A stretch of 64,000 nucleotides of DNA from VRUE01 sp963704545. Its GTDB lineage: Bacteria > Actinomycetota > Thermoleophilia > Solirubrobacterales > 70-9. Every line of letters begins with the position of its first letter. Positions within the stretch are counted from its first letter, which is position 1. A program made the position numbers and the translations under genes. The notes under the pieces were generated by a model. It searched no databases, was not told the DNA's origin, and saw nothing but the letters and a program-made list of their open reading frames with translations. The DNA lies in assembly GCA_963704545.1 (NCBI GenBank), contig OY969915.1, positions 868,001 through 932,000 on the forward strand. The letters are read 5' to 3'. This document shows positions 8,652 to 18,564 of the stretch, piece by piece.

Positions 8652-11600
8652 ATGAGCGGCGGGAGGGCCATCGACGGGCAGAAGTTACCTCTGCTTTGGG
8701 CTGCGTTGATCACGTTGCTGATCTGGACAGCTGCGTCGCTGATGGAACCAGGGGTCGCAGGCGCAGCCGTCTCGACCTCGGAGCTCGAGCACGCGGAGGT
8801 GAAAAACCTCTTTTCGGTGTCCGGCTACGCCGTGAGCGGGGTCAGCGACGACGACCGCTACGTGCTAGTCAGGGGAGGAGAGGGTGTCCATCGGTATGAC
8901 ACCGCAACCGGCGAGCGGGTCCGGGTCGACGTCTACGCGGACGGGACGCCGCCGGAGTCACAGGGAACGTGGCCGCGCCTTTCGGCTGATGGCACGAAGG
9001 GGCTCTCAATCCTGTACCCGGCGGGCGGCGGCACTCCCAAGGTGCTGATCCGATACATCGATGAGGGGTACACCACTGTCTACCAGCTTCCCGACCCGCA
9101 GCCCGAATGCGGCGAACAGCTCACTCTCGAGGACGCCACCCCTGACCTCAGCGCGATCCTGGTCGAGCACTACTTCGGCGGCTGCGGCCCGATCGGCACC
9201 CACTACACCTACCGGTTCTTCTCCGACGGATCGCTGCAGGCGAGGGAGCAGAACCGCAGCGGCGCCTTCCACGGCGAGCTCAGCGACGACGGCTCCCAGA
9301 TCCTCTACGCCAGCGGTGGGTGCGCTCCCGAGGAGATCATCTGCAGCCGCTACTTCTTCACGGTCGACCGCACCCTGGTCCGGAAGAAGTACGTCAACAG
9401 CTCCGGCAACTCGGATATCCGGGTCGACATCGACGGACGAGGAGACGGCTTCGCCTCGTTCACTGGCGACGGGTCGACTTTCATCTATGGATCGAGACTC
9501 AAGAACCTCGAGCCGGGCGGGATCGTCACCACGAACGAGACCTTCGCCCTCTACCGGGGCAATGCGAAAACCGGAGCGCTGCGTTACCTGACCGGGGCCG
9601 CCGGCGAGCCACTGCGAGTGGATCGCCAGGGCCGCTTTGCGTTGACCCTCGTCACGGTAGTCGCTCCCGATGGCACCAAAACCCGGAGCTATGCGATCGC
9701 CGACGCCTGGAGCCACGACCTCCGGGCCTTGGACCTCCCGGCCGAACTCGGCGCGGAAAACCTCACCGGTGCCCTCTCGAACGGCTGGATCGACAGGAAC
9801 CTGCGCTACGCCTTCCGGATCGGACAGGTCGCCGGGACGCCGACCCTGCAGCGGGTCTCGCTGCTCGGCGACGGTGCGCCGGCGTGCGATACCCCGGACG
9901 TCAATTGCGACGGCTGGGTGCGGATCGCGATCCTCGGCGACTCCTACATCTCCGGGGAGGGTGCGGCCGACGGCATCGACGGGCGCGAGCCGCCGATCGA
10001 GCCGGCGCAGCCGTACCACGCCTGCACCGACATCGTCGACGAGGGTCAGTGCGGCTACGCGGAGGACGGTCGGTCTCACGAGAACAAGTGCCACCGTTCG
10101 AGTGCCTCCTGGGCAATGCGAGTAGCCACGCATCTTGCCAGCGGGCCCGAGGACGTCCTCTTTGCCGCCTGCAGCGGGGCGATCACCGACGACATCCTCG
10201 ACCGCGGTCAGTACGACGGTCTTGACGGCCGCCCGGGCCCCAGTCCCGGGGGAGTCTTCGGGGGTCAGCGCCAACTCGACGCTCTCGCGGACTTCCAAGC
10301 CTACCGCGACACCGACGCCGTTCTCCTGAGCATAGGTGGCAACGACGTCAAGTTCTCGTCGGTGGTCAAACGGTGCCTGCTGAAGGCGTGCCTGGTCTGG
10401 CCGTTCAGCGCCTGGAAGGATGACGCGCAACACGAAGCCGAAAACATCGACGGTCGGGTTGCTACGACGATCTCGGCGATCCGCGATGTTGCCGACAGCG
10501 CCCACGTCTATGTGGCCGGCTACCCTGATCCCACCGGGCTCGAGCAGTGCGGGGCCACGGGCGTGACCGGAATCTCTCCTGACGAGCAGGTCTGGCTTCG
10601 CTATTGGTACATCGGCTCCCTGAACCAGTCGATCGAAGAGGCAGCCGATGCGGCCGGTGCCACCTACCTGCCGTTCGAGGACGCCTTCGCGGGACACGAA
10701 ATCTGTTCGGAGCTGGCTTACGCGAATGGGCTGAAGGGGGGCAACGACATCCTCAAGGCCATCGGGAACGAGTCGTTTCACCCCAACGCCTTCGGGCACA
10801 GGAAGCTCGCCCAGATCGCCGAGCCCTACGTCGAGAGTCTGGATGGAGGGCTCCAGCCCACGCTGACGGTGCCCGTGATCTCCGGCACCTCGCACCCGGC
10901 GTTGCAGGTGACCGCGGCCGACGGCTCCGGGATCTCGCAGGCCGATCCGGGGTCGATCGTCCTGCTGCAAGGTACGGGTGCGCCCTCGAACAGCTCGGGA
11001 CAGCTGGTCTTCAACTCGCTGCCCACCCACATCGGGACCTGGTCCTCGAACTCCTCTGGTGAGTGGACGGTGAGCAGTCAGATCCCGCAATTCGCTTCGC
11101 CGGGCCTGCACACGATCATGGCCGTGAAAACCGGCAGCGGGGGAGAGGTCGCAAGCACCGAAGTCTGGATCGAAGCGCCGGAATCCTGCCCGCCCGACCC
11201 CGCCGCGCCGGATGTCGACGCAGACGAACTGCCCGATGCCTGCGATCCCGTTCCGCTCGACGGCCCGGCCGCCGACGCCGACGGCGACGTAGTGCTGAAC
11301 GAGGTCGACAACTGCGCCGTCACGGCGAATCCGTGGCAGGAAGACTGGGATGAAGACGGCCTCGGCGACGCCTGCGACCCCGACGCCGGGGGAACGATCG
11401 AGGATGCGCTCCGGAGCCCCGGAAACCTTTCCCCCGACGCCCCCGAACTGACGTTGGGGGCGAGAGACGAGTTCAGCCGCAACGCGACGGTCTATATCGG
11501 CGGCCACGATCCCGAGGACGCGCCGGAGACCCTCGTCCACCGCTGCTCCCTCGACGGCGAGGCGCCGACCGTCTGCACCTCGCCGGTCTGGCTCGCCGGA

Positions 11601-12047
11601 CTCGATCTAGGGACTCACCAGTTGGAGGTGACCAGCGGTGACCCGGCGGGGAACCTGTCTCCCGCGGCGACAATCGACTGGGAGGTGACGGAGTTCGTGT
11701 CGCCTGGCTGGCCGCCTCCCCCCGGTCCGTCGACCGGCGACCCGCCGTCGTGGCCGAACCTGCCGATCGAAGACGAACCTTCGTGGATGTACGAATTCCC
11801 GGAAACGCCGGACTCAGCCGACTGCGCGCGGCTGGGCGCGGCCGTCGACCGCGCCAGGCATGACTACGCCGAGACGCAAAGGCGCTACCGGCTGGCGCGG
11901 GCGGCGTTGATGCAGACGCAGAGAAGCGATCCAAGCGCGTCGGAGATTCGCACTGGACAGAGCCGGGTGCGTACGGCGAAACGGCGTCTCCGGAAGTCGC
12001 GGAACCGCTTGGGGGCCATGGCTCGTCTGCTTTCCCGGTCCTGTTAA
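8652..12047 (+). CDS. Secreted SGNH/GDSL esterase with N-terminal propeller and thrombospondin-3-like repeats
   Basis: A 1,131-residue exported protein. The signal peptide ends at about AGAA (residue 39). Residues 45-410 form a beta-propeller-like region with recurrent ...DGS...ASGG patterns. An SGNH hydrolase domain spans about 420-730: block I ILGDSYISGEGA (Ser nucleophile, about 427), block III SIGGNDVKF (about 562), and block V FHPNAFGH (catalytic His). Many Cys residues in this domain suggest disulfides, fitting an extracellular enzyme. Aspartate-rich DxDxDxLPDACD repeats (about 850-912) resemble calcium-binding thrombospondin type 3 repeats. A Pro-rich linker and a basic helical tail end the protein. 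Likely an acyl-esterase on cell-wall or environmental substrates. Confidence 0.85.
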   Translation: MSGGRAIDGQKLPLLWAALITLLIWTAASLMEPGVAGAAVSTSELEHAEVKNLFSVSGYAVSGVSDDDRYVLVRGGEGVHRYDTATGERVRVDVYADGTPPESQGTWPRLSADGTKGLSILYPAGGGTPKVLIRYIDEGYTTVYQLPDPQPECGEQLTLEDATPDLSAILVEHYFGGCGPIGTHYTYRFFSDGSLQAREQNRSGAFHGELSDDGSQILYASGGCAPEEIICSRYFFTVDRTLVRKKYVNSSGNSDIRVDIDGRGDGFASFTGDGSTFIYGSRLKNLEPGGIVTTNETFALYRGNAKTGALRYLTGAAGEPLRVDRQGRFALTLVTVVAPDGTKTRSYAIADAWSHDLRALDLPAELGAENLTGALSNGWIDRNLRYAFRIGQVAGTPTLQRVSLLGDGAPACDTPDVNCDGWVRIAILGDSYISGEGAADGIDGREPPIEPAQPYHACTDIVDEGQCGYAEDGRSHENKCHRSSASWAMRVATHLASGPEDVLFAACSGAITDDILDRGQYDGLDGRPGPSPGGVFGGQRQLDALADFQAYRDTDAVLLSIGGNDVKFSSVVKRCLLKACLVWPFSAWKDDAQHEAENIDGRVATTISAIRDVADSAHVYVAGYPDPTGLEQCGATGVTGISPDEQVWLRYWYIGSLNQSIEEAADAAGATYLPFEDAFAGHEICSELAYANGLKGGNDILKAIGNESFHPNAFGHRKLAQIAEPYVESLDGGLQPTLTVPVISGTSHPALQVTAADGSGISQADPGSIVLLQGTGAPSNSSGQLVFNSLPTHIGTWSSNSSGEWTVSSQIPQFASPGLHTIMAVKTGSGGEVASTEVWIEAPESCPPDPAAPDVDADELPDACDPVPLDGPAADADGDVVLNEVDNCAVTANPWQEDWDEDGLGDACDPDAGGTIEDALRSPGNLSPDAPELTLGARDEFSRNATVYIGGHDPEDAPETLVHRCSLDGEAPTVCTSPVWLAGLDLGTHQLEVTSGDPAGNLSPAATIDWEVTEFVSPGWPPPPGPSTGDPPSWPNLPIEDEPSWMYEFPETPDSADCARLGAAVDRARHDYAETQRRYRLARAALMQTQRSDPSASEIRTGQSRVRTAKRRLRKSRNRLGAMARLLSRSC

Positions 12048-12292
12048 GCGGGCGGAGCGTGTGCAGATTCAGCAGGAGGGCCCGACGAGGCGGAGGAACG
12101 GGCCCTGGTCCTCCGCGATCCGGCCTGACGGTCGGCGCAACCGCAGGTCGCCTCACACAGAGACGCAGCCGTCGTCGAAGCACCGAATCCGAGTCTGGAT
12201 ACCGCTTCGGTACCTAAGTTCATTTAGCTCTCCAAAGCCATTTCTCGTGTCTACACCGCCACCTTGGGCCATCTGGGAACGCCGACTTTTCC
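12048..12292. other. Intergenic, no gene seen
   Basis: A 245-bp stretch between the esterase and the next promoter. It has short frames only, no clear intrinsic terminator and no RNA gene visible. Confidence 0.6.
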
Positions 12293-12321
12293 TTGACGCT
12301 CCGGCTCCTTGCGTCTACTGT
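12293..12321 (+). promoter_or_regulatory. Sigma70-type promoter for the InlB-repeat protein gene
   Basis: TTGACG, 17 nt, TACTGT is a strong match to a consensus promoter. It implies a 5' leader of about 140 nt before GTG 12469. The leader contains two short GC-rich hairpins (GCCCT-CAGAC-AGGGC and GGGCC-GCA-GGCCC at about 12362-12391) and ends in AAGGAG. The leader structure may be regulatory but fits no riboswitch family I recognise. Confidence 0.6.
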
Positions 12322-12468
12322 CCTGCCTGATTCATGTATGCGGCCGTTCATCAGCCGCAAAGCCCTCAGACAGGGCACGGGCCGCAGGCCCAGGGAAACA
12401 GGGAAACCGAGTTACCGAGGCGCCGCAGGGAAGCGGCCGGCAGGGGCTCGAAGAACAAGGAGAGCTAA

Positions 12469-13794
12469 GTGAGACGCCACGCAAGGGCATCTTCCGCAAG
12501 ATCGAAAGCACGCAAACCAGTTGGCCCCGAGAGCGCAGCGTCCTCGGGCCGCCTCTACATCGCCGTCCTCGCCGCCACCGTGGCGGCTTTCTTCGTGGTG
12601 CCGGTCGCTCAAGCGGCAGCGGCGCCGACTTTCAAGCAAAACATCACAGGGACCGGCAGCGGCGAAGTCAGTAGCGTTGGCGGGGCCGGGGCGTACCCGG
12701 GGTTCGAAGAATTCGGCCCCGTCTGGCAGGGCGAACCACCGATCGAATGCGAATACGCATCGCCCGGTCCGGCTACCGGCGTCTGCAAAGAAGTCGAAAT
12801 TTTCACAGAAGAAGGAAGCGACGCCCTCGCACTGCGTGCGATCCCGGCCCCCGGCTCTGAATTTGCCGGTTGGAAACTGGGGGCAGGGTTGACAAATGAA
12901 GCCTTTCCTGAAGGCGGAATCGACTGTAGCTCGACTCCGCAGTGCCTTGCCATCGTTGCAGAAGGCCCTGAAAGAGAAGCAACCGCCGTCTTCTGTACGA
13001 CAGGGACAGCGGAAGGCTGGGGAGAAGGGTGCGTCCTCCCCCTCACCGTAGCCAAAGAAGGCACCGGCTCCGGAACCGTCGTCTCGAGCCCCGCGGGGCT
13101 CGAATGCGGCGGCACCTGCACGGCCTCTTTCAAAGAAAACACCAAAGTCACCCTGACCGCATCGCCCTCGGCGGGCTCCACCTTCGTCAGCTGGAAAGGC
13201 TGCGAAAAAGGCGGGGTCAACGGTCGCCAGTGCACGGTGACGATGGACAAAGCAAAGACCGTCAACGCCAAGTTCCTCACGGCCTATGACGTCACGGTCA
13301 ACCGTGTCGGCAGCGGCCTCGGCAAGGTCTCCAGCTCCCCGGGCGGAGTCCTCTGCCTGAGCAATTGCTCGAGCACCACGGCCGCATTCAAGGAAGGCAC
13401 CTCGGTCACCCTGACCGCGGCACCGACCAAAAACTACGTCTTCACCGAATGGACGGGCGACTGCTCGGGCTCCAGCCTGACCTGCTCGCTGGGCTCCCTC
13501 GGCGCAGACAAGACGGTCGGCGCCAAATTCACCGCCGTCGCGCAGCACAACCTGACCGTGACCAAGTCAGGTGGCGGCAACGGCACCGCCAAGAGCAACG
13601 TCGCCGGGATCAACTGCGGCGCCACCTGCTCCTCGATGGCCGCGGCCTACTTCCAGGGCACGGTGGTCGAACTGACCGCCACCCCGGGCAAAGGCTCGGC
13701 CTTCGGCGGCTGGTCGGGATCGGGCTGCTCAGGCACCGGCACCTGCACGGTGACGATGTCGGCGGCCAAATCCGTCACGGCGGAATTCAAATAG
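12469..13794 (+). CDS. Secreted protein with three divergent InlB B-repeats
   Basis: A 441-residue exported protein. A basic n-region of about 30 residues is followed by a hydrophobic core and a cleavage site near AQAAAA. Residues 50-190 are a Cys-containing domain of unknown fold. From about 192 come three repeats of about 80 residues with the divergent InlB B-repeat pattern (GTGSGTVxSxPxGxxCG..C...GTxVTLTA.P..GS.F..W.G.C), each with two cysteine pairs that could form disulfides. The GTG start has AAGGAG six bases upstream. The same three repeat types in the same order end the neighbouring 1,519-residue protein, so these genes share a mobile C-terminal module. Probable role: cell-surface adhesion or structure. 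Confidence 0.8.
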   Translation: MRRHARASSARSKARKPVGPESAASSGRLYIAVLAATVAAFFVVPVAQAAAAPTFKQNITGTGSGEVSSVGGAGAYPGFEEFGPVWQGEPPIECEYASPGPATGVCKEVEIFTEEGSDALALRAIPAPGSEFAGWKLGAGLTNEAFPEGGIDCSSTPQCLAIVAEGPEREATAVFCTTGTAEGWGEGCVLPLTVAKEGTGSGTVVSSPAGLECGGTCTASFKENTKVTLTASPSAGSTFVSWKGCEKGGVNGRQCTVTMDKAKTVNAKFLTAYDVTVNRVGSGLGKVSSSPGGVLCLSNCSSTTAAFKEGTSVTLTAAPTKNYVFTEWTGDCSGSSLTCSLGSLGADKTVGAKFTAVAQHNLTVTKSGGGNGTAKSNVAGINCGATCSSMAAAYFQGTVVELTATPGKGSAFGGWSGSGCSGTGTCTVTMSAAKSVTAEFK

Positions 13795-13840
13795 CGAGGT
13801 AACGCAACACGAGTAACGAGAAGCAAACGGCAAAGCCAAA

Positions 13841-13867
13841 GCCCCGGGAGCCACAGGCTCCCGGGGC
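13841..13867 (+). terminator. Perfect 12-bp GC hairpin after the InlB-repeat gene
   Basis: GCCCCGGGAGCC-ACA-GGCTCCCGGGGC lies 46 bp after the stop codon. There is no T-run, so it may be a processing or stability hairpin rather than an intrinsic terminator. The next gene starts 77 bp further on. Confidence 0.5.
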
Positions 13868-13943
13868 GGAGGCCCCGCCGCGGCGGTAGCGCCCTTCCAC
13901 AGGGGAGAAGGCGCAAAACGGACTCAGGGAGAGGAAGCAGAGA

Positions 13944-16900
13944 ATGGGACACGCAAAGACAAGCCGGGCCAGCGCAGCCCGCACAGCACTCGCCATCCTC
14001 GTCGCATCCCTGCTCTGCCTCACCCTCGCCTCCCCCGCCCAAGCCGCCCCCACCCACCCCCGCAAGGAAGCCCTCGACATCACCGGCCTAAACCACGCCT
14101 GCGGCGTAGCCGTCGACTCCAAAGGCAACCTCTACGCCTCCAGCGCGGGAACCAACGAGGTCAAGGTCTATGACCCCTCCCACAACCTCCTCACTTCGAT
14201 CCCCAACTCCAACGAACCCTGCGGCCTGGCGGTAACCACCACCGGCGTCCTCTACGTCTCCGAGAAGGCAACAGGCGAAGTCGTCCAGTTCAAGCCCAGC
14301 AAATACCCCTTCGCCGGGACTCCCACCTACGGCCCCCGCGAAGTCATCGACGCCTCCACCAAAGCCAAGGGCATCGCGGTGGACTCCTTCGACGACGCCC
14401 TCTACGTCGCCGAGGGCGATCACGTTTCAGCCTACGTCCACGAGATGCAGACCCTCTTGCTTGAAAATGAAGTCACCGGCGGCAGCTTCAAACTCAAATT
14501 CGGAGGCCAGGAAACCCCCTCCCTCCCCTACAACGCCACCGCCGCCGAAGTGCAGGCGGCGCTGGAAGCCCTCTCGAGCATCGAACCCGGCAACGTCGAA
14601 GTCGCCGAACACCCCTCCACCTTGTCTTGGACGGTCTTCTTCACCGGCAAATTCGCCTACACCGACGTGGCGGAAATAGGCCGCGACTACTCGCTGCTCA
14701 CCGGCAGCAACCCGAGACTCGGCGTTATCGAGACAGCCAAAGGCTTCAGCGGCCCGATCGGCGAAGGCGCGCTAACCGAAGCCACCGGCGTCGCCTCCTA
14801 CACCGCCGAACCGGCCAATGGCACTCCCTCGCCAATCGACCGCCACCTCTGGGTGGCCGACGCCAAGGGGCTGGGGTCTACGGACGACAGCCTGGTCCTC
14901 TTCAGCGGCTCCAAAACCAGCGCCCTGAAACTGCGCCGCGAACTCACTGGCGCCGCCACCCCCGACGGCTCCCTCGGCTTCGGCACGGCCGGCGCCTACC
15001 TCGCCGCCGACCCCGGAAACATCGACGCGAAAAAATGCGCCGTGGTCGGCGAAGGGGCCTGCAGCGCCGGGCACCTCTTCCTCTACGACGCCGCCCACAA
15101 AGCGCTCGACGAGTTCGACGCCTCCGGCGAATACCTCGGCCAGACCAAAAACGCCGCCTTCGCCGATGCCGAGCCGACCCAGGTCGCGGTCGACCGCTCG
15201 GGCGGTGCGGGCGACGGCACCCTCTACGTCACCGCCGGCGCCACCACGCCCGCCAGCGCGCTCGCCTTCGGCCCCCTCCTGCAGCCCAAACGCGAAACCC
15301 TCCCCGAACCGATCTCCCACACCCTGGCAAATGCCAGGGCGGTGGCCACCGATTTCTACGGCAACGTCTACGCGGCGGCGGGGACCAAAGTCAGCGTCTT
15401 CGACCCCAAAGGCAAAGCACTCACCTCCTTCACAGACACAAAAGGCACCCCCACCGACCTCGCGGTCGACTCGACCTGCAAGGTCTACGTGCTGGAGGGC
15501 GAAACGAAAGCCACCTACTTCACTCCGACCGCCTGCCCGCCGGTCTCGGGCACGACCTATGCGCGCCAGGAATCGGTGGTCGCCACCGGCAGCGGGTTTA
15601 GAGGGATCGCGGTCAACCCGGGGCCCTCGGCCGGCAAGGACCGCCTCTTCGTCACCGGCACCGCTGTCACCCGCGAATACGACTCCGCCGCCAAAGGCTC
15701 GGGCCCGCTCAACCCCGAATTCGCCAAAGACACCGTTCCGTCGAGCGCTCTCCGCGAATCGATCGCGGTAAACGGCGCCAACGGGAGCGTCTACTTCGGC
15801 GTAAACCCGCACCTGATCTACGTGGTCGACCCGACAGGCAAAGAAATCCTGGCGCGGATCGACACCACCGTCTCCACGAGCGGCATAACCGGCTTCAACC
15901 CCCGCCTGGCCGTCGACCAGGCCAACGGCCACGTGATCGAGTTCGACGGAAAAAGCAAAAGCGCACGCGAGTACGAGGCCGTCGCTGGCGGCTTCGTCGC
16001 CGAATTCGGCTCCTTCACCGAAGAACTGACCAAGCAATACCGGGTCGCCGTCGACAGCTCCTGTGCCCTGCACGAACCGCCGCTCGACGAAACGACGACG
16101 CCGACCTGCGAAGAATTCGACCCCGCCAACGGCACCGTCTACGTGGCTTTCGACGACACCAATCTCAGCCATCCTCCCTTCGACGTGAACGCGTTCGGGC
16201 CGGTGAAATACGGTACCCCGCCGCCGGCGACGAAGTTCAAACTCACGGTCAACAAGACAGGTACCGGCTCGGGCACGGTCACGAGCGCCCCCGAAGGCAT
16301 CGATTGCGGCGGCACCTGCTCGGCCGAATTCGAAGAAGGCACGAAAGTCACCCTGACGGCAACCCCCGCAGGAGGCTCGACCTTCAGTGGCTGGTCGGGG
16401 GCCTGTTCTGGAACCGCCAGCTGCGAAGTGACGATGAGCGCCGCCAAATCGGTGACGGCCGAATTCAGCCTCGCCGCCAAACCCAAATTCCTACTCAAAG
16501 CCAACCTGGCCGGCTCGGGGACGGGCACCGTGACCAGCTCCCCCTCGGGCATCAACTGCGGCATCGACTGCACCGAGGAATACGAAGAAGGCACCAAAGT
16601 CACGCTCACCGGCACCCCCGGCGCCAACACCAAAGCCGTCGCCTGGACCGGTTGCGGCGCCGTCAACGGCGAAAACAAGTGCGAAGTGACGATGTCGGCG
16701 GCCAAAGAAGTCACCGCCACCTTCAACCTCGAACAGCGCCAGCTCACGACCAAAAAGACGGGAACGGGGACAGGCAAAGTCACCAGCTCCCCGGCCGGCA
16801 TCGACTGCGGGGCGACCTGCTCTGCCTCTTTCGACCACGGCACCAAAGTCACCCTCGAAGCCAAAGCCGACGCAGGCTCCGAATTCAAAGGCTGGTCTGG

Positions 16901-18503
16901 CTCGGGCTGCTCGGGCATCGGCAAATGCGAAGTGACGATGTCAGAAGCGAGGGAAGTGACGGCCGAATTCAGCCTCGCCGCCAAACCCAAATTCCTACTC
17001 AAAGCCAACCTGGCCGGCTCGGGGACGGGCACCGTTGCCAGCTCCCCCTCCGGCATCAACTGCGGCCTCGACTGCGAAGAGGAATACGAAGAAGGCACCA
17101 AAGTCACGCTCACCGGCACCCCCGGCGCCAACACCAAAGCCGTCGCCTGGACCGGCTGCGGCGCCGTCAACGGCGAAAACAAATGCGAAGTGACGATGTC
17201 TGCGGCCAAGGAAGTCACCGCCACCTTCAACCTCGAACAGCGCCAGCTAACGGCCTCCAAAGCAGGCTCTGGCTCTGGCACGGTGACGAGCACCCCGGCG
17301 GGGATCAACTGTGGGGTGGACTGCTCTGAGCTCTATGACCACGGCACCGAAGTCACGCTTGAAGCCAAAGCAGACGCGGGCTCTGAATTCGTCGAATTCA
17401 CCGGCGACTGCGGTCCCATCGAATGCGAACTGACAATGAGCGAGGACAAGTCGGTCACCGCCCTCTTCGACGTCATCGCCAAACCCAAATTCGGCCTCAA
17501 AGTCAAACTGGCCGGCTCTGGCACCGGCATCGTGACCAGTAGCCCCTCCGGCATCAACTGCGGCCTCGACTGCGAAGAGGAATACGAAGAAGGCACCAAA
17601 GTCACGCTCACCGGCACCCCCGGCGCCAACACCAAAGCCGTCGCCTGGACCGGCTGCGGCGCCGTCAACGGCGAAAACAAATGCGAAGTGACGATGTCTG
17701 CGGCCAAGGAAGTCACCGCCACCTTCGACGAAGAAGCCAAAGGCGGGGGCATCCCGCTCACGGTTGTAGTCGAAGGCACCGGATCGGGCACGGTCTCGAG
17801 CGACAAAGGCGCGATCTCCTGCAACCCCTTCTGCACCGACGAATACGAAGCGGGGACCAAAGTCACGCTGACCGCAACCCCAGCCTCAGGCTCGATCTTC
17901 TACAGCTGGAAATACTGCGACACGGGCGGCGTCAACGGCCGCCAGTGCACGGTCACCGTCGACAAAGCAAAGACGGTCAAGGCGACCTTCACGACCACCC
18001 ACGCCCTGAAAGTCTCGAGAGCCGGGTCGGGCCTCGGCAAGGTGCAGAGCTCCCCGGGAGGCGTCCTCTGCCTCGCCAACTGCTCTGAGACCACCGCTGC
18101 TTTCAGGGAGGGCACCAAAGTCACCCTGAAACAGACTCCCTCCAAACACTTCCACTTCGTCAAATGGATGGGTGACTGTACGGGATCCGGCGCCTGCGAA
18201 GTGACGATGGGCGAAGATCACGATGTCTCCGCCGAGTTCGCCGAAGACGCCAAGCACCTGCTCACGCTGACCAAGCAAGGCGGCGGTCAGGGCACCGTGA
18301 AGAGCTCCATCGCCGGGATCAACTGCGGAGCGACCTGCGCCTTCACCAAAGCCGCCTACTACCAGGGCGAAGCCGTGGAACTGATGGCCACCCCGGGTAA
18401 AGGTTCCACCTTCAAAGGCTGGACGGGCTGCGAATCAGAACCCGAAGGCAGATGCCTGGTGACGGTCTCAGAAGCCAAGGAAGTGAAAGCGAAATTCGAA
18501 TAG
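13944..18503 (+). CDS. Giant secreted NHL-type propeller protein with nine InlB B-repeats
   Basis: A 1,519-residue exported protein. The signal peptide ends at AQAA (about 34). Residues 35 to about 755 carry NHL/SMP-30-like motifs (GVAVDSKGNLYASSAG, GLAVTTTGVLYVSE, GIAVDSFDDALYVAEGDHV), with an inserted beta-rich domain at about 170-260. Residues 765-1519 are nine divergent InlB B-repeats of about 75-85 residues, each with two Cys pairs. Repeats 2, 4 and 6 are nearly identical and alternate with repeats 3 and 5, a sign of tandem duplication. The propeller half is identical to that of the next gene. ATG 13944 follows a purine-rich GGGAGAGGAAG. Likely a cell-surface protein. Confidence 0.82.
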   Translation: MGHAKTSRASAARTALAILVASLLCLTLASPAQAAPTHPRKEALDITGLNHACGVAVDSKGNLYASSAGTNEVKVYDPSHNLLTSIPNSNEPCGLAVTTTGVLYVSEKATGEVVQFKPSKYPFAGTPTYGPREVIDASTKAKGIAVDSFDDALYVAEGDHVSAYVHEMQTLLLENEVTGGSFKLKFGGQETPSLPYNATAAEVQAALEALSSIEPGNVEVAEHPSTLSWTVFFTGKFAYTDVAEIGRDYSLLTGSNPRLGVIETAKGFSGPIGEGALTEATGVASYTAEPANGTPSPIDRHLWVADAKGLGSTDDSLVLFSGSKTSALKLRRELTGAATPDGSLGFGTAGAYLAADPGNIDAKKCAVVGEGACSAGHLFLYDAAHKALDEFDASGEYLGQTKNAAFADAEPTQVAVDRSGGAGDGTLYVTAGATTPASALAFGPLLQPKRETLPEPISHTLANARAVATDFYGNVYAAAGTKVSVFDPKGKALTSFTDTKGTPTDLAVDSTCKVYVLEGETKATYFTPTACPPVSGTTYARQESVVATGSGFRGIAVNPGPSAGKDRLFVTGTAVTREYDSAAKGSGPLNPEFAKDTVPSSALRESIAVNGANGSVYFGVNPHLIYVVDPTGKEILARIDTTVSTSGITGFNPRLAVDQANGHVIEFDGKSKSAREYEAVAGGFVAEFGSFTEELTKQYRVAVDSSCALHEPPLDETTTPTCEEFDPANGTVYVAFDDTNLSHPPFDVNAFGPVKYGTPPPATKFKLTVNKTGTGSGTVTSAPEGIDCGGTCSAEFEEGTKVTLTATPAGGSTFSGWSGACSGTASCEVTMSAAKSVTAEFSLAAKPKFLLKANLAGSGTGTVTSSPSGINCGIDCTEEYEEGTKVTLTGTPGANTKAVAWTGCGAVNGENKCEVTMSAAKEVTATFNLEQRQLTTKKTGTGTGKVTSSPAGIDCGATCSASFDHGTKVTLEAKADAGSEFKGWSGSGCSGIGKCEVTMSEAREVTAEFSLAAKPKFLLKANLAGSGTGTVASSPSGINCGLDCEEEYEEGTKVTLTGTPGANTKAVAWTGCGAVNGENKCEVTMSAAKEVTATFNLEQRQLTASKAGSGSGTVTSTPAGINCGVDCSELYDHGTEVTLEAKADAGSEFVEFTGDCGPIECELTMSEDKSVTALFDVIAKPKFGLKVKLAGSGTGIVTSSPSGINCGLDCEEEYEEGTKVTLTGTPGANTKAVAWTGCGAVNGENKCEVTMSAAKEVTATFDEEAKGGGIPLTVVVEGTGSGTVSSDKGAISCNPFCTDEYEAGTKVTLTATPASGSIFYSWKYCDTGGVNGRQCTVTVDKAKTVKATFTTTHALKVSRAGSGLGKVQSSPGGVLCLANCSETTAAFREGTKVTLKQTPSKHFHFVKWMGDCTGSGACEVTMGEDHDVSAEFAEDAKHLLTLTKQGGGQGTVKSSIAGINCGATCAFTKAAYYQGEAVELMATPGKGSTFKGWTGCESEPEGRCLVTVSEAKEVKAKFE
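14019..16202 (+). repeat. 2,184-bp apparently identical direct repeat, copy 1 (propeller coding block)
   Basis: This matches 18631-20814 at a constant offset of 4,612 bp. Conceptual translations agree in all frames I could compare, including antisense ones, so the two copies appear identical at nucleotide level. The block begins inside the signal peptide and ends at a sharp boundary, after which the two genes diverge completely. Confidence 0.92.
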
Positions 18504-18564
18504 GCAGCACCTAGCAAGCCGCCCTTCGGGGGGAGGGCGGGAAACCAAAGACCAGGGAGAAGCA

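Noticed and set aside
9006..11540. An 844-codon minus-strand frame opposite the SGNH esterase
   Set aside because: It has Val/Gly/Arg/Asp-rich low-complexity translation with no family motif, while the plus strand encodes a complete esterase with all catalytic blocks.
12322..12468. The structured 5' leader of the InlB-repeat gene as a riboswitch
   Set aside because: The two small hairpins do not match any riboswitch consensus I know, and no anti-terminator/terminator pair is visible.
16230..18503. Regularly spaced near-identical DNA segments resembling a CRISPR or satellite array
   Set aside because: They are in-frame InlB-type protein repeats of about 225-255 bp with coding constraint, not short repeats with unique spacers.
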